From the NCBI GenBank assembly GCA_023426125.1, contig JAFABI010000087.1:62001-126000 (forward strand): a stretch of 64,000 bases of DNA. The letters run 5' to 3'. This document shows positions 43,715 to 51,811 of this stretch, piece after piece (position 1 is the stretch's first letter; each line of letters opens with the position of its first letter). This DNA comes from Bacillota bacterium. GTDB lineage: Bacteria; Bacillota; Clostridia; Acetivibrionales; DTU013. A program made the position numbers and the translations under genes. Below the pieces are notes generated by a model. It saw only the letters and a list, made by a program, of their open reading frames with translations. It did not search any database and had not been told where the DNA came from.

Positions 43715-43832
43715 TATTTAATGTAAGCAGCATACACACTGAAAGAGATTGTTTTGCCGGCAAATAAGCGGCATTGGACAGGTCCGGGGAAACACAGGCG
43801 ACGATATATCAGTATAAAGGTGAGGGGTAAGT

Positions 43833-44120
43833 ATGAGGATACCGGGAGATATTTCCAAGATCTCAGGAGTTTATGAACAGCAGAAAAACGTGGGAAGAGT
43901 GGGCCAGACAGGTTCTGTCGCTCCCAAAAAAGATGTATTGTCGATATCCAACCGGGCAAAGGATTTCCAGACGATTTCCAGGGCTTTAAAGGATATACCG
44001 GAAATACGGCAGGAAAAAGTCGACGAATTCTCCGGGAAATATAGCGCCGGAAAATATGATATAGACGGCAAAGATATCATTGACAGGGTAATAAAAAATA
44101 CGTTGGATATAAAAGCTTGA
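43833..44120 (+). CDS. flgM: FlgM, anti-sigma-D factor
   Basis: 95 residues. Short, polar, low in aromatic residues, with the family-typical VLSISNRAKDFQTISRALKD and KVDEFSGKYSAGKYDIDGKDIIDRVI. FlgM binds the flagellar sigma factor until the hook-basal body is complete. Position between yvyF-like and flgN genes agrees with B. subtilis. GGTGAGGGG precedes the ATG. The sigma-D gene itself is not in the window. Confidence 0.9.
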   Translation: MRIPGDISKISGVYEQQKNVGRVGQTGSVAPKKDVLSISNRAKDFQTISRALKDIPEIRQEKVDEFSGKYSAGKYDIDGKDIIDRVIKNTLDIKA

Positions 44121-44272
44121 GTAAAGAAGGCAATTTGAGAGTTTAAAATGCTCTCATTTTTTTTCAAACCGGCGAAGGGATTCTTGAAAGGATAGGGGAC
44201 ACACCTCTCTCGAACAAGAGGTACTCCTTTTACGCTGAGGAATGGCCTCTTTTGAAAATGGTGGTGAATGGA

Positions 44273-44773
44273 ATGGCTATTGTTTTGGCAGAGGGATTGA
44301 TTGATGTACTTACCAATGAAGCGGAGCTTTACAGGGAAGTCCTGAAGATTTCCCACGAGAAGACCCGCATCATCGTGGAGGGTAAGGCGGTGGAACTGGA
44401 TGGCCTCAACAGGAAGGAACAGGCCCTGGTTTTTCAGATCGCCGACCTGGAGGAAATCCGGGAGAAGCTCGTGGTGAAATTCGCGGAATTTTATAAAAAA
44501 AGCGCTTCCCAGTTAACCGTGAGCATTATTGCAGGCATGCTGCCCCAGGAGAAGGCACTGCAGCTGCAGGATGTCCTTGCCGGATTGTCAAAGCTATTGA
44601 ATGAGGTCAAGGAAGTGAATGGCCTTAACGCAAAACTTATCAAAAATTCTCTGGAATATATCGATTTCTCCATCAACCTGCTTACCGGTGCGGAAGCATC
44701 CGGCAACCTTTATGGGAATTCCGGACAGACCAACGACGGCAGGAAGAAAAATTTTCTGGATGTAAAATTATAG
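44273..44773 (+). CDS. flgN: FlgN family chaperone
   Basis: 166-residue helical protein with the FlgN pattern: long heptad-like helices (ELYREVLKISHEKTRIIVEG, LDGLNRKEQALVFQIADLEE) and a C-terminal LLTGAEASGNLYGNSG tail. It is the expected export chaperone of the hook-filament junction proteins FlgK and FlgL, which are encoded next. ATG 44273 follows GGTGGTG; earlier in-frame starts (TTG 44252, ATG 44258) are less well placed. Flanked by flgM and flgK. Confidence 0.88.
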   Translation: MAIVLAEGLIDVLTNEAELYREVLKISHEKTRIIVEGKAVELDGLNRKEQALVFQIADLEEIREKLVVKFAEFYKKSASQLTVSIIAGMLPQEKALQLQDVLAGLSKLLNEVKEVNGLNAKLIKNSLEYIDFSINLLTGAEASGNLYGNSGQTNDGRKKNFLDVKL

Positions 44774-44781
44774 GAGGCAGT

Positions 44782-47142
44782 ATGTCAGTAAGCTTTGCCA
44801 GCTATGAAATTGCCCGCTCGGGACTCACTGTCAATGAGCGGGGGCTCTATGTAACAGGTCACAATATTGCCAATGTAAATACCCTGGGGTATGTGCGGCA
44901 GCAGGCCATGATTAAAAACGGCCCCGTACAGACCACTTATAATCGGAACGGGATGCTTCAGGTCGGTCTCGGCGCGGATATACAGCAGATCAGGCAGATA
45001 CGCCATACCTTCCTTGACAGCATATACAGGCAGGAGAATACCACCCTGGGATACTGGGACACCAGAAGGAAGACCTTCCAGGATGTCGAGGCAATCATGG
45101 CTGAGCCTATGGAGTCGGGCCTGCAGAATGTGCTCAACCAGTTCTGGGATGCATGGCAGGAGCTTTCCAAGGAGCCTGACAGCCTGACCGTGAGGGCTCT
45201 TGTAAGGCAAAGGGGAGAGGCCCTTGCAGCGCAGATCAACCATATGGGGGCGCAACTGGACAGGCTTCAAAAGGATTTGAATTCGGAAATAAGCGTAAGA
45301 ATCGGTGAGGTCAATGAGATTACAAGCCAGGTCGCAAAATTAAACCTGGCAATACGCAAGGCCGAGATTTCGGGCGACACGGCAAACGATTACCGGGACC
45401 AGCGCAACACCTTGCTCGACCGGTTGACCAAGCTGGCCAATGTAGATATCAATGAAATGCAGGACGGGCAGATCGACGTCACCCTCGGCGGGTATTTTCT
45501 GGTGCAGAAGGGCGTAAGCACCAACCTTTATGCTGCGGAGAGGAATGCGGGCGACATATTCTACGTGCCGAAGCTGGAAGGGACCAATATCGAGGTGTCT
45601 ATCCAGAGCGGAATCATCAAAGGGCTTATGGAATCCCGCGGGGAGGTGTCCGGAGCTGTTGGAGGGGTGGAGAACGGGACACCCAATACCAAAGCGGATA
45701 TCACTTTTGTCGTTGATTTATCCGGGGCAAGCGGAATGGACCTGGACGAGATAAAAGAAAAAATGAAAAGTTATGTGGAAGAGCTGGATAAACACGGGGT
45801 GGATTATAATGTCAGGTTGATCACCACGAATAATAACACCTATACCGCGCCGGTTCTTTATAACAAAAGCCAGTACAATGATTTTATGAACAAGGTTGAT
45901 CTCCTGACGACGGCGGCCGGTCCGCAGACAGACGACTTCACGGGAATATTCAATGAAATAGACGGGCTGTCTTTCAGGCCGGATGCCAACAAGTACGTGG
46001 TGGCATTTACCAACGATGCCGTTTCCGCAACAGACCCCATCGCCGGAGTGACAAAGGGAAGTAAGATTACCGCTGCCTTTCCCCTGACTGTTACCGCCGG
46101 CGTCAATGATACACTGAAATTGAAGATAGATGGGGAAGCGGTCACGGTAAATATTGATCCCGGCCCATACGCAAATATAGCTGATATGGCCGCGGAGCTG
46201 CAAGAAAAAATCAATGATGCGACCGGAAGCGCGGCTGATATCGCTGTCGATGTGGTGGATGGCAGGCTGCGGTTTACAAGCGGCAGTACCGGAAGCGCAT
46301 CCTGCATACAAATAGAAAAGAGCTCTACTGCCGCGTCTAATCTGGGACTGGACAATGCGCTGCAGGTGACGGGAGAAAGTGAGGCAAATGCCTACAATAC
46401 GATTCTGGGCAATAACGGTATAAAGCTTTCAGTGGCAACGGATACCGGGACAGGGTGGGATGCCGTTACAGGCACGACAGGCGGAAAACTTTACGAAGAT
46501 ATAACTCTGGCCGATGCTATCGGCGAAGATGTTAATAAGGATGTAAACAAAGGCATCAGCGTCATCCAGTATTCCAGCAATATCGTATCCGACATGCGGG
46601 CAAGGCTTAATGCCCTCGTCAATCTTTTGACCCGTGAAGTGAATTACCTGCACAAAAGCGGTATGACCATGGGGGACACTCCTTCCGCCGGCGCAGATTT
46701 CTTTACGGCGATAAATCCCAACAGGCCTCTCGAAATGGGGAATATAAGGCTAAATCCCAACTTGAGCGACCTGAACAACATAGCGGCGTCCTTGACGGGA
46801 GCCAAGGGCAACAATGAAAATGCCCGGGAGATTGCAAACTTGAGGTATGTCCCGCTGTTACAGGATGTTAACGGTCTTTTGAGTACTGACGATTATTATC
46901 AGGCAATTATCCTCACCATGGGCAACAATGGCTCAGATGCCGCAAGGATTACCGAAAGCCAGGAGAAGCTGGTAAGATCGGCCGACGCTTCCAGGCTTGC
47001 AATAACCGGCGTATCCATGGACGAGGAAATGACCAATATGATGAAGTATAAATTTGCATATGATGCGTCGTCAAGGGTACTTAATATAGTTGATGATATG
47101 ATCGATACAATAATCAGCCGTATGGGCGTGGTAGGAAGATGA
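44782..47142 (+). CDS. flgK: FlgK1, hook-associated protein 1 with inserted VWA-like domain
   Basis: 786 residues, much longer than usual. The N-terminal ~290 residues are standard FlgK (GLYVTGHNIANVNTLGYVRQ, FWDAWQELSKEPDSLTVRAL, DYRDQRNTLLDRLTKLANVD); the C-terminal ~80 residues are the matching D0/D1 part (SMDEEMTNMMKYKFAYDASS). Between them lie two insertions. Residues ~303-416 look like a von Willebrand A fold: strand ADITFVVDLSG with Asp312/Ser314, helix, VDYNVRLITT, Thr383, and strand YVVAFTND with Asp412, i.e. a MIDAS pattern in which the third DxSxS residue is Ala316. Residues ~426-515 are a flagellin-hook-IN-like module (ITFVSG-type RLRFTSGSTGS) also found in FlgL. The start is 8 nt after flgN. 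Confidence 0.88.
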   Translation: MSVSFASYEIARSGLTVNERGLYVTGHNIANVNTLGYVRQQAMIKNGPVQTTYNRNGMLQVGLGADIQQIRQIRHTFLDSIYRQENTTLGYWDTRRKTFQDVEAIMAEPMESGLQNVLNQFWDAWQELSKEPDSLTVRALVRQRGEALAAQINHMGAQLDRLQKDLNSEISVRIGEVNEITSQVAKLNLAIRKAEISGDTANDYRDQRNTLLDRLTKLANVDINEMQDGQIDVTLGGYFLVQKGVSTNLYAAERNAGDIFYVPKLEGTNIEVSIQSGIIKGLMESRGEVSGAVGGVENGTPNTKADITFVVDLSGASGMDLDEIKEKMKSYVEELDKHGVDYNVRLITTNNNTYTAPVLYNKSQYNDFMNKVDLLTTAAGPQTDDFTGIFNEIDGLSFRPDANKYVVAFTNDAVSATDPIAGVTKGSKITAAFPLTVTAGVNDTLKLKIDGEAVTVNIDPGPYANIADMAAELQEKINDATGSAADIAVDVVDGRLRFTSGSTGSASCIQIEKSSTAASNLGLDNALQVTGESEANAYNTILGNNGIKLSVATDTGTGWDAVTGTTGGKLYEDITLADAIGEDVNKDVNKGISVIQYSSNIVSDMRARLNALVNLLTREVNYLHKSGMTMGDTPSAGADFFTAINPNRPLEMGNIRLNPNLSDLNNIAASLTGAKGNNENAREIANLRYVPLLQDVNGLLSTDDYYQAIILTMGNNGSDAARITESQEKLVRSADASRLAITGVSMDEEMTNMMKYKFAYDASSRVLNIVDDMIDTIISRMGVVGR

Positions 47143-47153
47143 GGTGATGGCAT

Positions 47154-48779
47154 ATGGGTGAATCTTTCTTCGGGATCAATATAGCAATACGAGGCCTCTT
47201 TACGGCACAAAGAGGCCTGGATGTAGTAAACCATAATATAAATAATGCGAATACACCCGGGTTTTCCAGGCAGGTTGCGGTACAGGCGGCAGCCAGGCCG
47301 ATGGCATTATCCGACGGTACTGGGATGATGGGCACAGGGGCGGACGTTATCGGAGTCCAACGGGTGAGGGATGAATACCTGGATTTCAAATACTGGAGCG
47401 AAAACATAACCATGGGCGAATGGTCGGCAAAGCGGGAAGTGCTGGGCGATATCGAAGTTACCTTCAATGAGCCTTCCAAGAGCGGTTTTACGACGATTCT
47501 CAACGATTTTTACAATTCCCTGCAGGAGTTGGGGAAGGATCCCAGCAGCGGAGCTGTCAGAGAGCTTGTAAAGCAGAAAGGCGTTACCGTAGCGAAATAT
47601 TTCAACAGCGTGGCCGCACACTTTGAAAAGCTGCAGGAGGATGTCAATTACAGGATCAAGACCAAAGTGGAAGAGGTCAATTCCTATGCAACCCAGATAC
47701 AACAGCTGAACAGGCAGATCTATATATCGGAGTTGGACGGAAACACGGCCAACGATCTCCGTGACCAGAGGACGCTCCTGGTTGATAAAATGTCCAAGAT
47801 TGTAAATATAGAAGCCAATGAGGTGGTTGCAGGCAAGCTGCCCAATGGCAAAGACGACAGGCATTTTGTCCTAACCATCAGCGGCAAAACCATCGTAGAC
47901 CATTTTGACGTCAGCAAGCTGGCGGTTGTCCAGCGGAGTGCGAACCAAAAGGTGAATGTGGAAGATGTCGACGGGCTTTATGAGGTGCAATGGGCGGATG
48001 GGAACTCTCTTGAGGTTAAAGGCGGGGAACTCCGCGGCTATCTGGATATGAGGGACGGCAATGAAGGCGAGGAAGGACCAAACCATATCGCATCGCCGAT
48101 GTATAAAGGCATCCCTTATTACCAGAAGAAGATGAATGAATTTGTACGGACTTTTGCCATGGCTTTCAATGAAGGATTCATTAATGCAAATGGAGATAGT
48201 ACCATCACTGATAATGAAAATCTGGCAGGCCATGCGGACGCCTATTCGTTGACCGGGAAAACCGGTATCAGGTTTTTCACCTATATCGGAACAAACAAAC
48301 AGGAGATCAGCAGTGATACATTCCTTGGCACTGCCAACGAAAATAATCCGGATGAGGTATATGCCCTGTATGCAAATATCACGGCAAAAAATTTCTCGGT
48401 CAGCAGCGATGTAATGACCGATTACAATAACATAGCGGTTTCCGGTAAGGCAGGAGAAGCGGGCAATATCGATGTGCTGAACAGCCTCCTTGATATGCGG
48501 CATAATCCCGATATGTTTGCGGAAGGCGCTCCGGAAGATTTCATGAAATCTCTGGTGGCGACCATGGGCATAGACAGCCAGCAGGCGCAAAGGTTCGAGA
48601 CCAACCAGGATGTCATTGTGAAGCAGATAGCAACCAGAAGGCTTTCGGATTCCGGCGTCTCCATGAATGAGGAGATGGCCAACATGATCAAATTCCAGCA
48701 TGCATACAATGCCTCTGCAAAAATGATCCAGACCATGAGCGAGGTATACGATACGCTTATAAATAAATTGTTTGTATGA
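47154..48779 (+). CDS. flgK: FlgK2, second hook-associated protein 1
   Basis: 541 residues, ordinary FlgK size. N-terminal IRGLFTAQRGLDVVNHNINN and NANTPGFSRQ, middle NSLQELGKDPSSGAVRELVK and NTANDLRDQRTLLVDKMSK, C-terminal SGVSMNEEMANMIKFQHAYN. It joins hook and filament. It is a diverged tandem paralogue of FlgK1 without the VWA and IN insertions. Starts 11 nt after flgK1. Whether both occur in the same junction is unknown. Confidence 0.93.
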   Translation: MGESFFGINIAIRGLFTAQRGLDVVNHNINNANTPGFSRQVAVQAAARPMALSDGTGMMGTGADVIGVQRVRDEYLDFKYWSENITMGEWSAKREVLGDIEVTFNEPSKSGFTTILNDFYNSLQELGKDPSSGAVRELVKQKGVTVAKYFNSVAAHFEKLQEDVNYRIKTKVEEVNSYATQIQQLNRQIYISELDGNTANDLRDQRTLLVDKMSKIVNIEANEVVAGKLPNGKDDRHFVLTISGKTIVDHFDVSKLAVVQRSANQKVNVEDVDGLYEVQWADGNSLEVKGGELRGYLDMRDGNEGEEGPNHIASPMYKGIPYYQKKMNEFVRTFAMAFNEGFINANGDSTITDNENLAGHADAYSLTGKTGIRFFTYIGTNKQEISSDTFLGTANENNPDEVYALYANITAKNFSVSSDVMTDYNNIAVSGKAGEAGNIDVLNSLLDMRHNPDMFAEGAPEDFMKSLVATMGIDSQQAQRFETNQDVIVKQIATRRLSDSGVSMNEEMANMIKFQHAYNASAKMIQTMSEVYDTLINKLFV

Positions 48780-48800
48780 TGAATATTCCATTGGCCAATC

Positions 48801-48861
48801 TGTCATTGCAAGCGATAGCGACCCGTTGTCATTGCGAGGAGCGATAGTGACGCGGCAATCT
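48801..48861 (+). repeat. Half-copy of a dispersed palindromic repeat
   Basis: TGTCATTGCAAGCGATAGCG then TGTCATTGCGAGGAGCGATA..ACGCGGCAATCT: one and a half left arms of the second unit of the composite repeats at 9.6 and 39.9 kb. It lies between flgK2 and flgL, within an operon, just upstream of the flgL ribosome-binding site. Confidence 0.75.
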
Positions 48862-48881
48862 AATTAAAATGGAGGTTACTT

Positions 48882-50114
48882 ATGAGAATCACTAATAGCA
48901 TGCTTATCAACAATATGATCAATTATATGGGCAATAATCTGACCAGGATGGACAAATACCAGAACCAGCTGGCGACGGGGAAGAAGATCTCGGTGCCGTC
49001 GGATGACCCGGTGGTAGCTGCCAGGGCGCTGAAGCTGAGGACGGATGTGGCCGAGGTGGAACAGTACCAGAAGAATGTGAAGGATGCGGATTCATGGATG
49101 GACATTACGGAGGATACGTTGGCCAAAATCGGCGATGTGCTGCAAAAAGCCAGGGAGATTGCTGTCCAGGGCGCCAATGGGACATATAAGGCCGACGACA
49201 CGCAAAAAATAAATGAAGAGCTAAAGCAGTTAAGGACGCAATTGCTTCACCTTGGTAACTCAACTTATGCCGGGAGGTATATTTTCTCAGGGTATAAAAC
49301 GGATCAAAAGCTTTTGGACGAGGCGACAGGGGAGTTTGTTATTAATGTACAGAATAAGGAAAATATCAAATACGAAATCGGTATCGGCGATGACATTGAA
49401 ATCAACGTCCCGGGCGGAGAACTGTTTGATAACGGCGGAAGAGCGGAGACCACAGGCAATGCCGATGCATCTTTGAACATACTGGCACCGGATAATGCTT
49501 TGAAAGTGACTGTAGATGGTGACGAAATTGATATTACTATCACTCCGGGTACATATACCGATATCAACAAATTGGCGGCTGAAATTCAAAATCAGATCAA
49601 TACTGCTGCAAGTAAACAACCCACAACGGCTCCGGTAACTGTCACAGCTGTCGGAAACAGGTTGCAGTTCACTAGCGGAAGTACCGGGAGCGGCTCTGAT
49701 ATAACGGTTGTTTCCGGCACGGCTGCTGCAGATCTGGGGTTAACGACAACCACCAAGACTATGGGCACTTCCAGCCAGAAAGGTAAACTGATCGCCGATT
49801 TTGATAAACTGGTGACTGCATTTCAAGAGGGAGATCATGAAACAATCAGCGGTCTCTTGGCCGATCTAGACGATGATATAAACAATGTCCTCAGGATCAG
49901 GGCCGACATTGGGGCAAGGACGAACAGGGTGACACTGACAACCAACAGACTGGACAGCGATTACATCAGCTTTACCAAGCTGATGAGCATAAATGAAGAT
50001 GTAGACGTAGCGGAGACCATCATGAACCTGATAAACGAAGAGAACGTTTATAGGGCGTCCCTAAGCGGCGGGGCCAGAGTCATTCAGCCTTCGCTCATTG
50101 ATTTCCTGAGGTAA
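48882..50114 (+). CDS. flgL: FlgL, hook-associated protein 3
   Basis: 410 residues. N-terminal flagellin-like region MRITNSMLINNMINYMGNNL, KISVPSDDPVVAARALKLR; C-terminal DVAETIMNLINEENVYRASL. In the middle (~200-290) it has a module nearly matching one in FlgK1: ALKVTVDGDEIDITI..RLQFTSGSTGSGSDI..AADLGL. Usual FlgL is ~300 residues, so this insert explains the added length. ATGGAGG precedes the start. Distal junction protein next to the filament. Confidence 0.95.
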   Translation: MRITNSMLINNMINYMGNNLTRMDKYQNQLATGKKISVPSDDPVVAARALKLRTDVAEVEQYQKNVKDADSWMDITEDTLAKIGDVLQKAREIAVQGANGTYKADDTQKINEELKQLRTQLLHLGNSTYAGRYIFSGYKTDQKLLDEATGEFVINVQNKENIKYEIGIGDDIEINVPGGELFDNGGRAETTGNADASLNILAPDNALKVTVDGDEIDITITPGTYTDINKLAAEIQNQINTAASKQPTTAPVTVTAVGNRLQFTSGSTGSGSDITVVSGTAAADLGLTTTTKTMGTSSQKGKLIADFDKLVTAFQEGDHETISGLLADLDDDINNVLRIRADIGARTNRVTLTTNRLDSDYISFTKLMSINEDVDVAETIMNLINEENVYRASLSGGARVIQPSLIDFLR

Positions 50115-50120
50115 TGCCGT

Positions 50121-50696
50121 ATGGCTTTAAGCATTAACACAACGGATATCCAATTAGGTTATGAACGGGTTCCGCCCAATCTTAGCATTGAGACAAGAAG
50201 CGCAAAGCTGGAACTGCATCAAAAGCATGCGAAGATCAATATCAGGACGGAAAAGCCCCGGGTTCTGATCGACCAGTATGAATGCTTTGCCAGTGCCGGT
50301 CTGAAAGGTAATGCCGATTTTATGAAAGAGGCTGCGCAAAGAGGCTATCAGAATGCGATGGAAGTCATAGGCAAAAGGGCGCAGGACGGGAGGATGCTGG
50401 CAGCAATAGAAAAGGGGGGCAATCCCATCGCTTTTATAGCCAGACGGGATTCTTTTCCGGAACATGAATTCGTAATGGATTTCATTCCCAAAGCGCGGCC
50501 CAAAATAGACGTTACAGGCGATTTACAGATAGAGGCTGAAAGGAATTGGGAAGGTGCAAATAACGGAGTCGAAGGAAACTATATTCCCGCAGACGTGAAT
50601 ATTGACTATACCCCTGGAAGAATTACGGTGAATGTGCTGCAATATCCGTCCGTAGAGATAAAATATCTGGGAAATAGCATTGATGCATCAATTTGA
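50121..50696 (+). CDS. YviE-like DUF6470 protein
   Basis: 191 residues, same length as B. subtilis YviE, with which it shares position between flgL and fliW. Features are LSIETRSAKLELHQKHAKIN, FMKEAAQRGYQNAMEVIGKR and the C-terminal INVNVLQYPSVEIKYLG-like end. No signal peptide or membrane span. The biochemical role is unknown. It starts 6 nt after flgL and is followed by fliW after 18 nt. Confidence 0.85.
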   Translation: MALSINTTDIQLGYERVPPNLSIETRSAKLELHQKHAKINIRTEKPRVLIDQYECFASAGLKGNADFMKEAAQRGYQNAMEVIGKRAQDGRMLAAIEKGGNPIAFIARRDSFPEHEFVMDFIPKARPKIDVTGDLQIEAERNWEGANNGVEGNYIPADVNIDYTPGRITVNVLQYPSVEIKYLGNSIDASI

Positions 50697-50714
50697 TTTT
50701 GTGGAGGAAAGGAC

Positions 50715-51212
50715 ATGTTGTTGGAAACAAAACATTTCGGAGAAATTGATTATTCGGAGGAGAGCGTTATAAAGTTCAATGCTGGCCTCCCCGGATTTGA
50801 CCATTCGAGAAAATTCATTCTGATTGACAGCCCTGAGGAAAACTCGATTTTTAAATGGCTTCAAAGTGTTGACGAGCCTCAGCTGGCGTTTGCTGTTGTC
50901 AACCCGTTCCTTGTAAAAGCAGACTATGATTTTGAAATAAATGACGAGGATGCGGGGAGTCTGGGAATCGAGAGCCCTGAGGACGTTACTGTATATTCCA
51001 TTCTTGTTGTACCTGATGACTTGACAAAGGTCAGCATGAACCTGAAAGCGCCTGTGGTCATAAATGCTAGAAGCAGGAAAGGGGCGCAAATAGTCCTTGA
51101 CACCGACGTCTATACTGTGAGACACTATATTCTGGATGAACTCCATAGACTGGAGGTAGGGGTAAATGCTGGTACTGACAAGGAAAAAGGATCAAACGAT
51201 CATAATAAATGA
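50715..51212 (+). CDS. fliW: FliW, flagellar assembly factor and CsrA antagonist
   Basis: 165 residues. Conserved FliW stretches are LLETKHFGEIDYSEESVIKF, GLPGFDHSRKFILID, FKWLQSVDEPQLAFAVVNPF and TVYSILVVPDDLTKVSMNLK. In B. subtilis FliW binds either flagellin or CsrA; when flagellin is secreted, free FliW sequesters CsrA and hag translation rises. The C-terminus is longer than usual and overlaps csrA by 47 nt in another frame. GTGGAGG precedes ATG 50715. Confidence 0.95.
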   Translation: MLLETKHFGEIDYSEESVIKFNAGLPGFDHSRKFILIDSPEENSIFKWLQSVDEPQLAFAVVNPFLVKADYDFEINDEDAGSLGIESPEDVTVYSILVVPDDLTKVSMNLKAPVVINARSRKGAQIVLDTDVYTVRHYILDELHRLEVGVNAGTDKEKGSNDHNK

Positions 51213-51402
51213 TAATATAGAAATTACTGTTCTGGAAATACAGGGAGATCAGGTCCGTATCGGTATTAAAGCTCCTAGAAATGTGTCCATTCACAGGAAG
51301 GAAATCTTCCTGGAAATACAGGAGGAGAACAGGAAAGCGGCGGAAACAGGGAATGTCTCGCTGGATAATATTATGAAGCTTGCAAAAAAGGATAATGGGT
51401 AA
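51166..51402 (+). CDS. csrA: CsrA1, translational regulator
   Basis: 78 residues. Canonical MLVLTRKKDQTIIINDNIEI, then VRIGIKAPRNVSIHRKEIFL with the RNA-binding Arg in HRKE. The C-terminal tail (residues ~52-78) is the extension that FliW recognises in Bacillus. It represses flagellin translation by binding GGA motifs. GGAGG precedes the ATG inside fliW. A terminator follows. A second, shorter CsrA lies at 54288-54458. Confidence 0.95.
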   Translation: MLVLTRKKDQTIIINDNIEITVLEIQGDQVRIGIKAPRNVSIHRKEIFLEIQEENRKAAETGNVSLDNIMKLAKKDNG

Positions 51403-51448
51403 GGTTACGCAAAAAAATATAAATAGTGAGAATATAAATCAGGATTGG

Positions 51449-51483
51449 AAGGATGCATAAAACTCAAGCTGCGTCCTTTTTTC
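51449..51483 (+). terminator. Terminator of the flg-fliW-csrA operon
   Basis: AAGGATGC (51449-51456) pairs with GCGTCCTT (51471-51478, one wobble), then TTTTTC. Confidence 0.7.
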
Positions 51484-51493
51484 GTTGAGTCGG

Positions 51494-51643
51494 GTGTCGT
51501 ATACAACAGGTGCAATCATGTGCGAGCAGGTAAAGCCACTGGATATTTTCACAAGAAAGGCATCTTTTAAGGAAAAAGTGCCGAAAGATATTCTGGAAGA
51601 AATTGTTGACATAATGCATGGTTTTATAGAATTACCGGCATAA
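51494..51643 (+). pseudogene. Remnant of a MazF/PemK-type toxin gene (C-terminal end)
   Basis: A 49-codon reading frame ends at TAA 51641-51643. Its protein, TTGAIMCEQVKPLDIFTRK then FKEKVPKDILEEIVDIMHG, looks like the last third of PemK/MazF endoribonuclease toxins, where a 'GxVLxDQVKSLDxxxR' strand-helix is followed by a 'KVPEDxLEEVL' helix. The N-terminal two thirds and any antitoxin are absent. Assigned from remembered family patterns only. It fills the gap between csrA1 and flagellin 1, upstream of the flagellin promoter. Confidence 0.5.
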
Positions 51644-51666
51644 ATGAAAATCTTTGATTTTTCCTA

Positions 51667-51694
51667 TAAAGTTTTTTTGTCCGATTAACGATAT
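51667..51694 (+). promoter_or_regulatory. Sigma-D promoter of flagellin 1
   Basis: TAAA (51667-51670), 16 nt, AACGATAT (51687-51694; six of eight match GCCGATAT). It would give a ~110-nt leader. Confidence 0.65.
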
Positions 51695-51768
51695 ATATTA
51701 TAAGAAGGAAAAGGCAGCGTTTTTTTCAACCGGCCGGTGTAAGAAATGCTTTCGAATTCTTCAATAAA

Positions 51769-51802
51769 GGGCATGGACGCCCAACGAAAAGAACAGGGAG
51801 GT
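51769..51802 (+). promoter_or_regulatory. Putative CsrA-binding sites in the flagellin 1 leader
   Basis: Hairpin GGGC/GCCC (51769-51772 with 51779-51782) presents ATGGAC in the loop. A second GGA is in the Shine-Dalgarno CAGGGAGG (51795-51801). This two-site layout, one hairpin GGA and one overlapping the ribosome-binding site, is that of B. subtilis hag, which CsrA represses. Binding is inferred. Confidence 0.5.
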
Positions 51803-51811
51803 AATTTTTTT

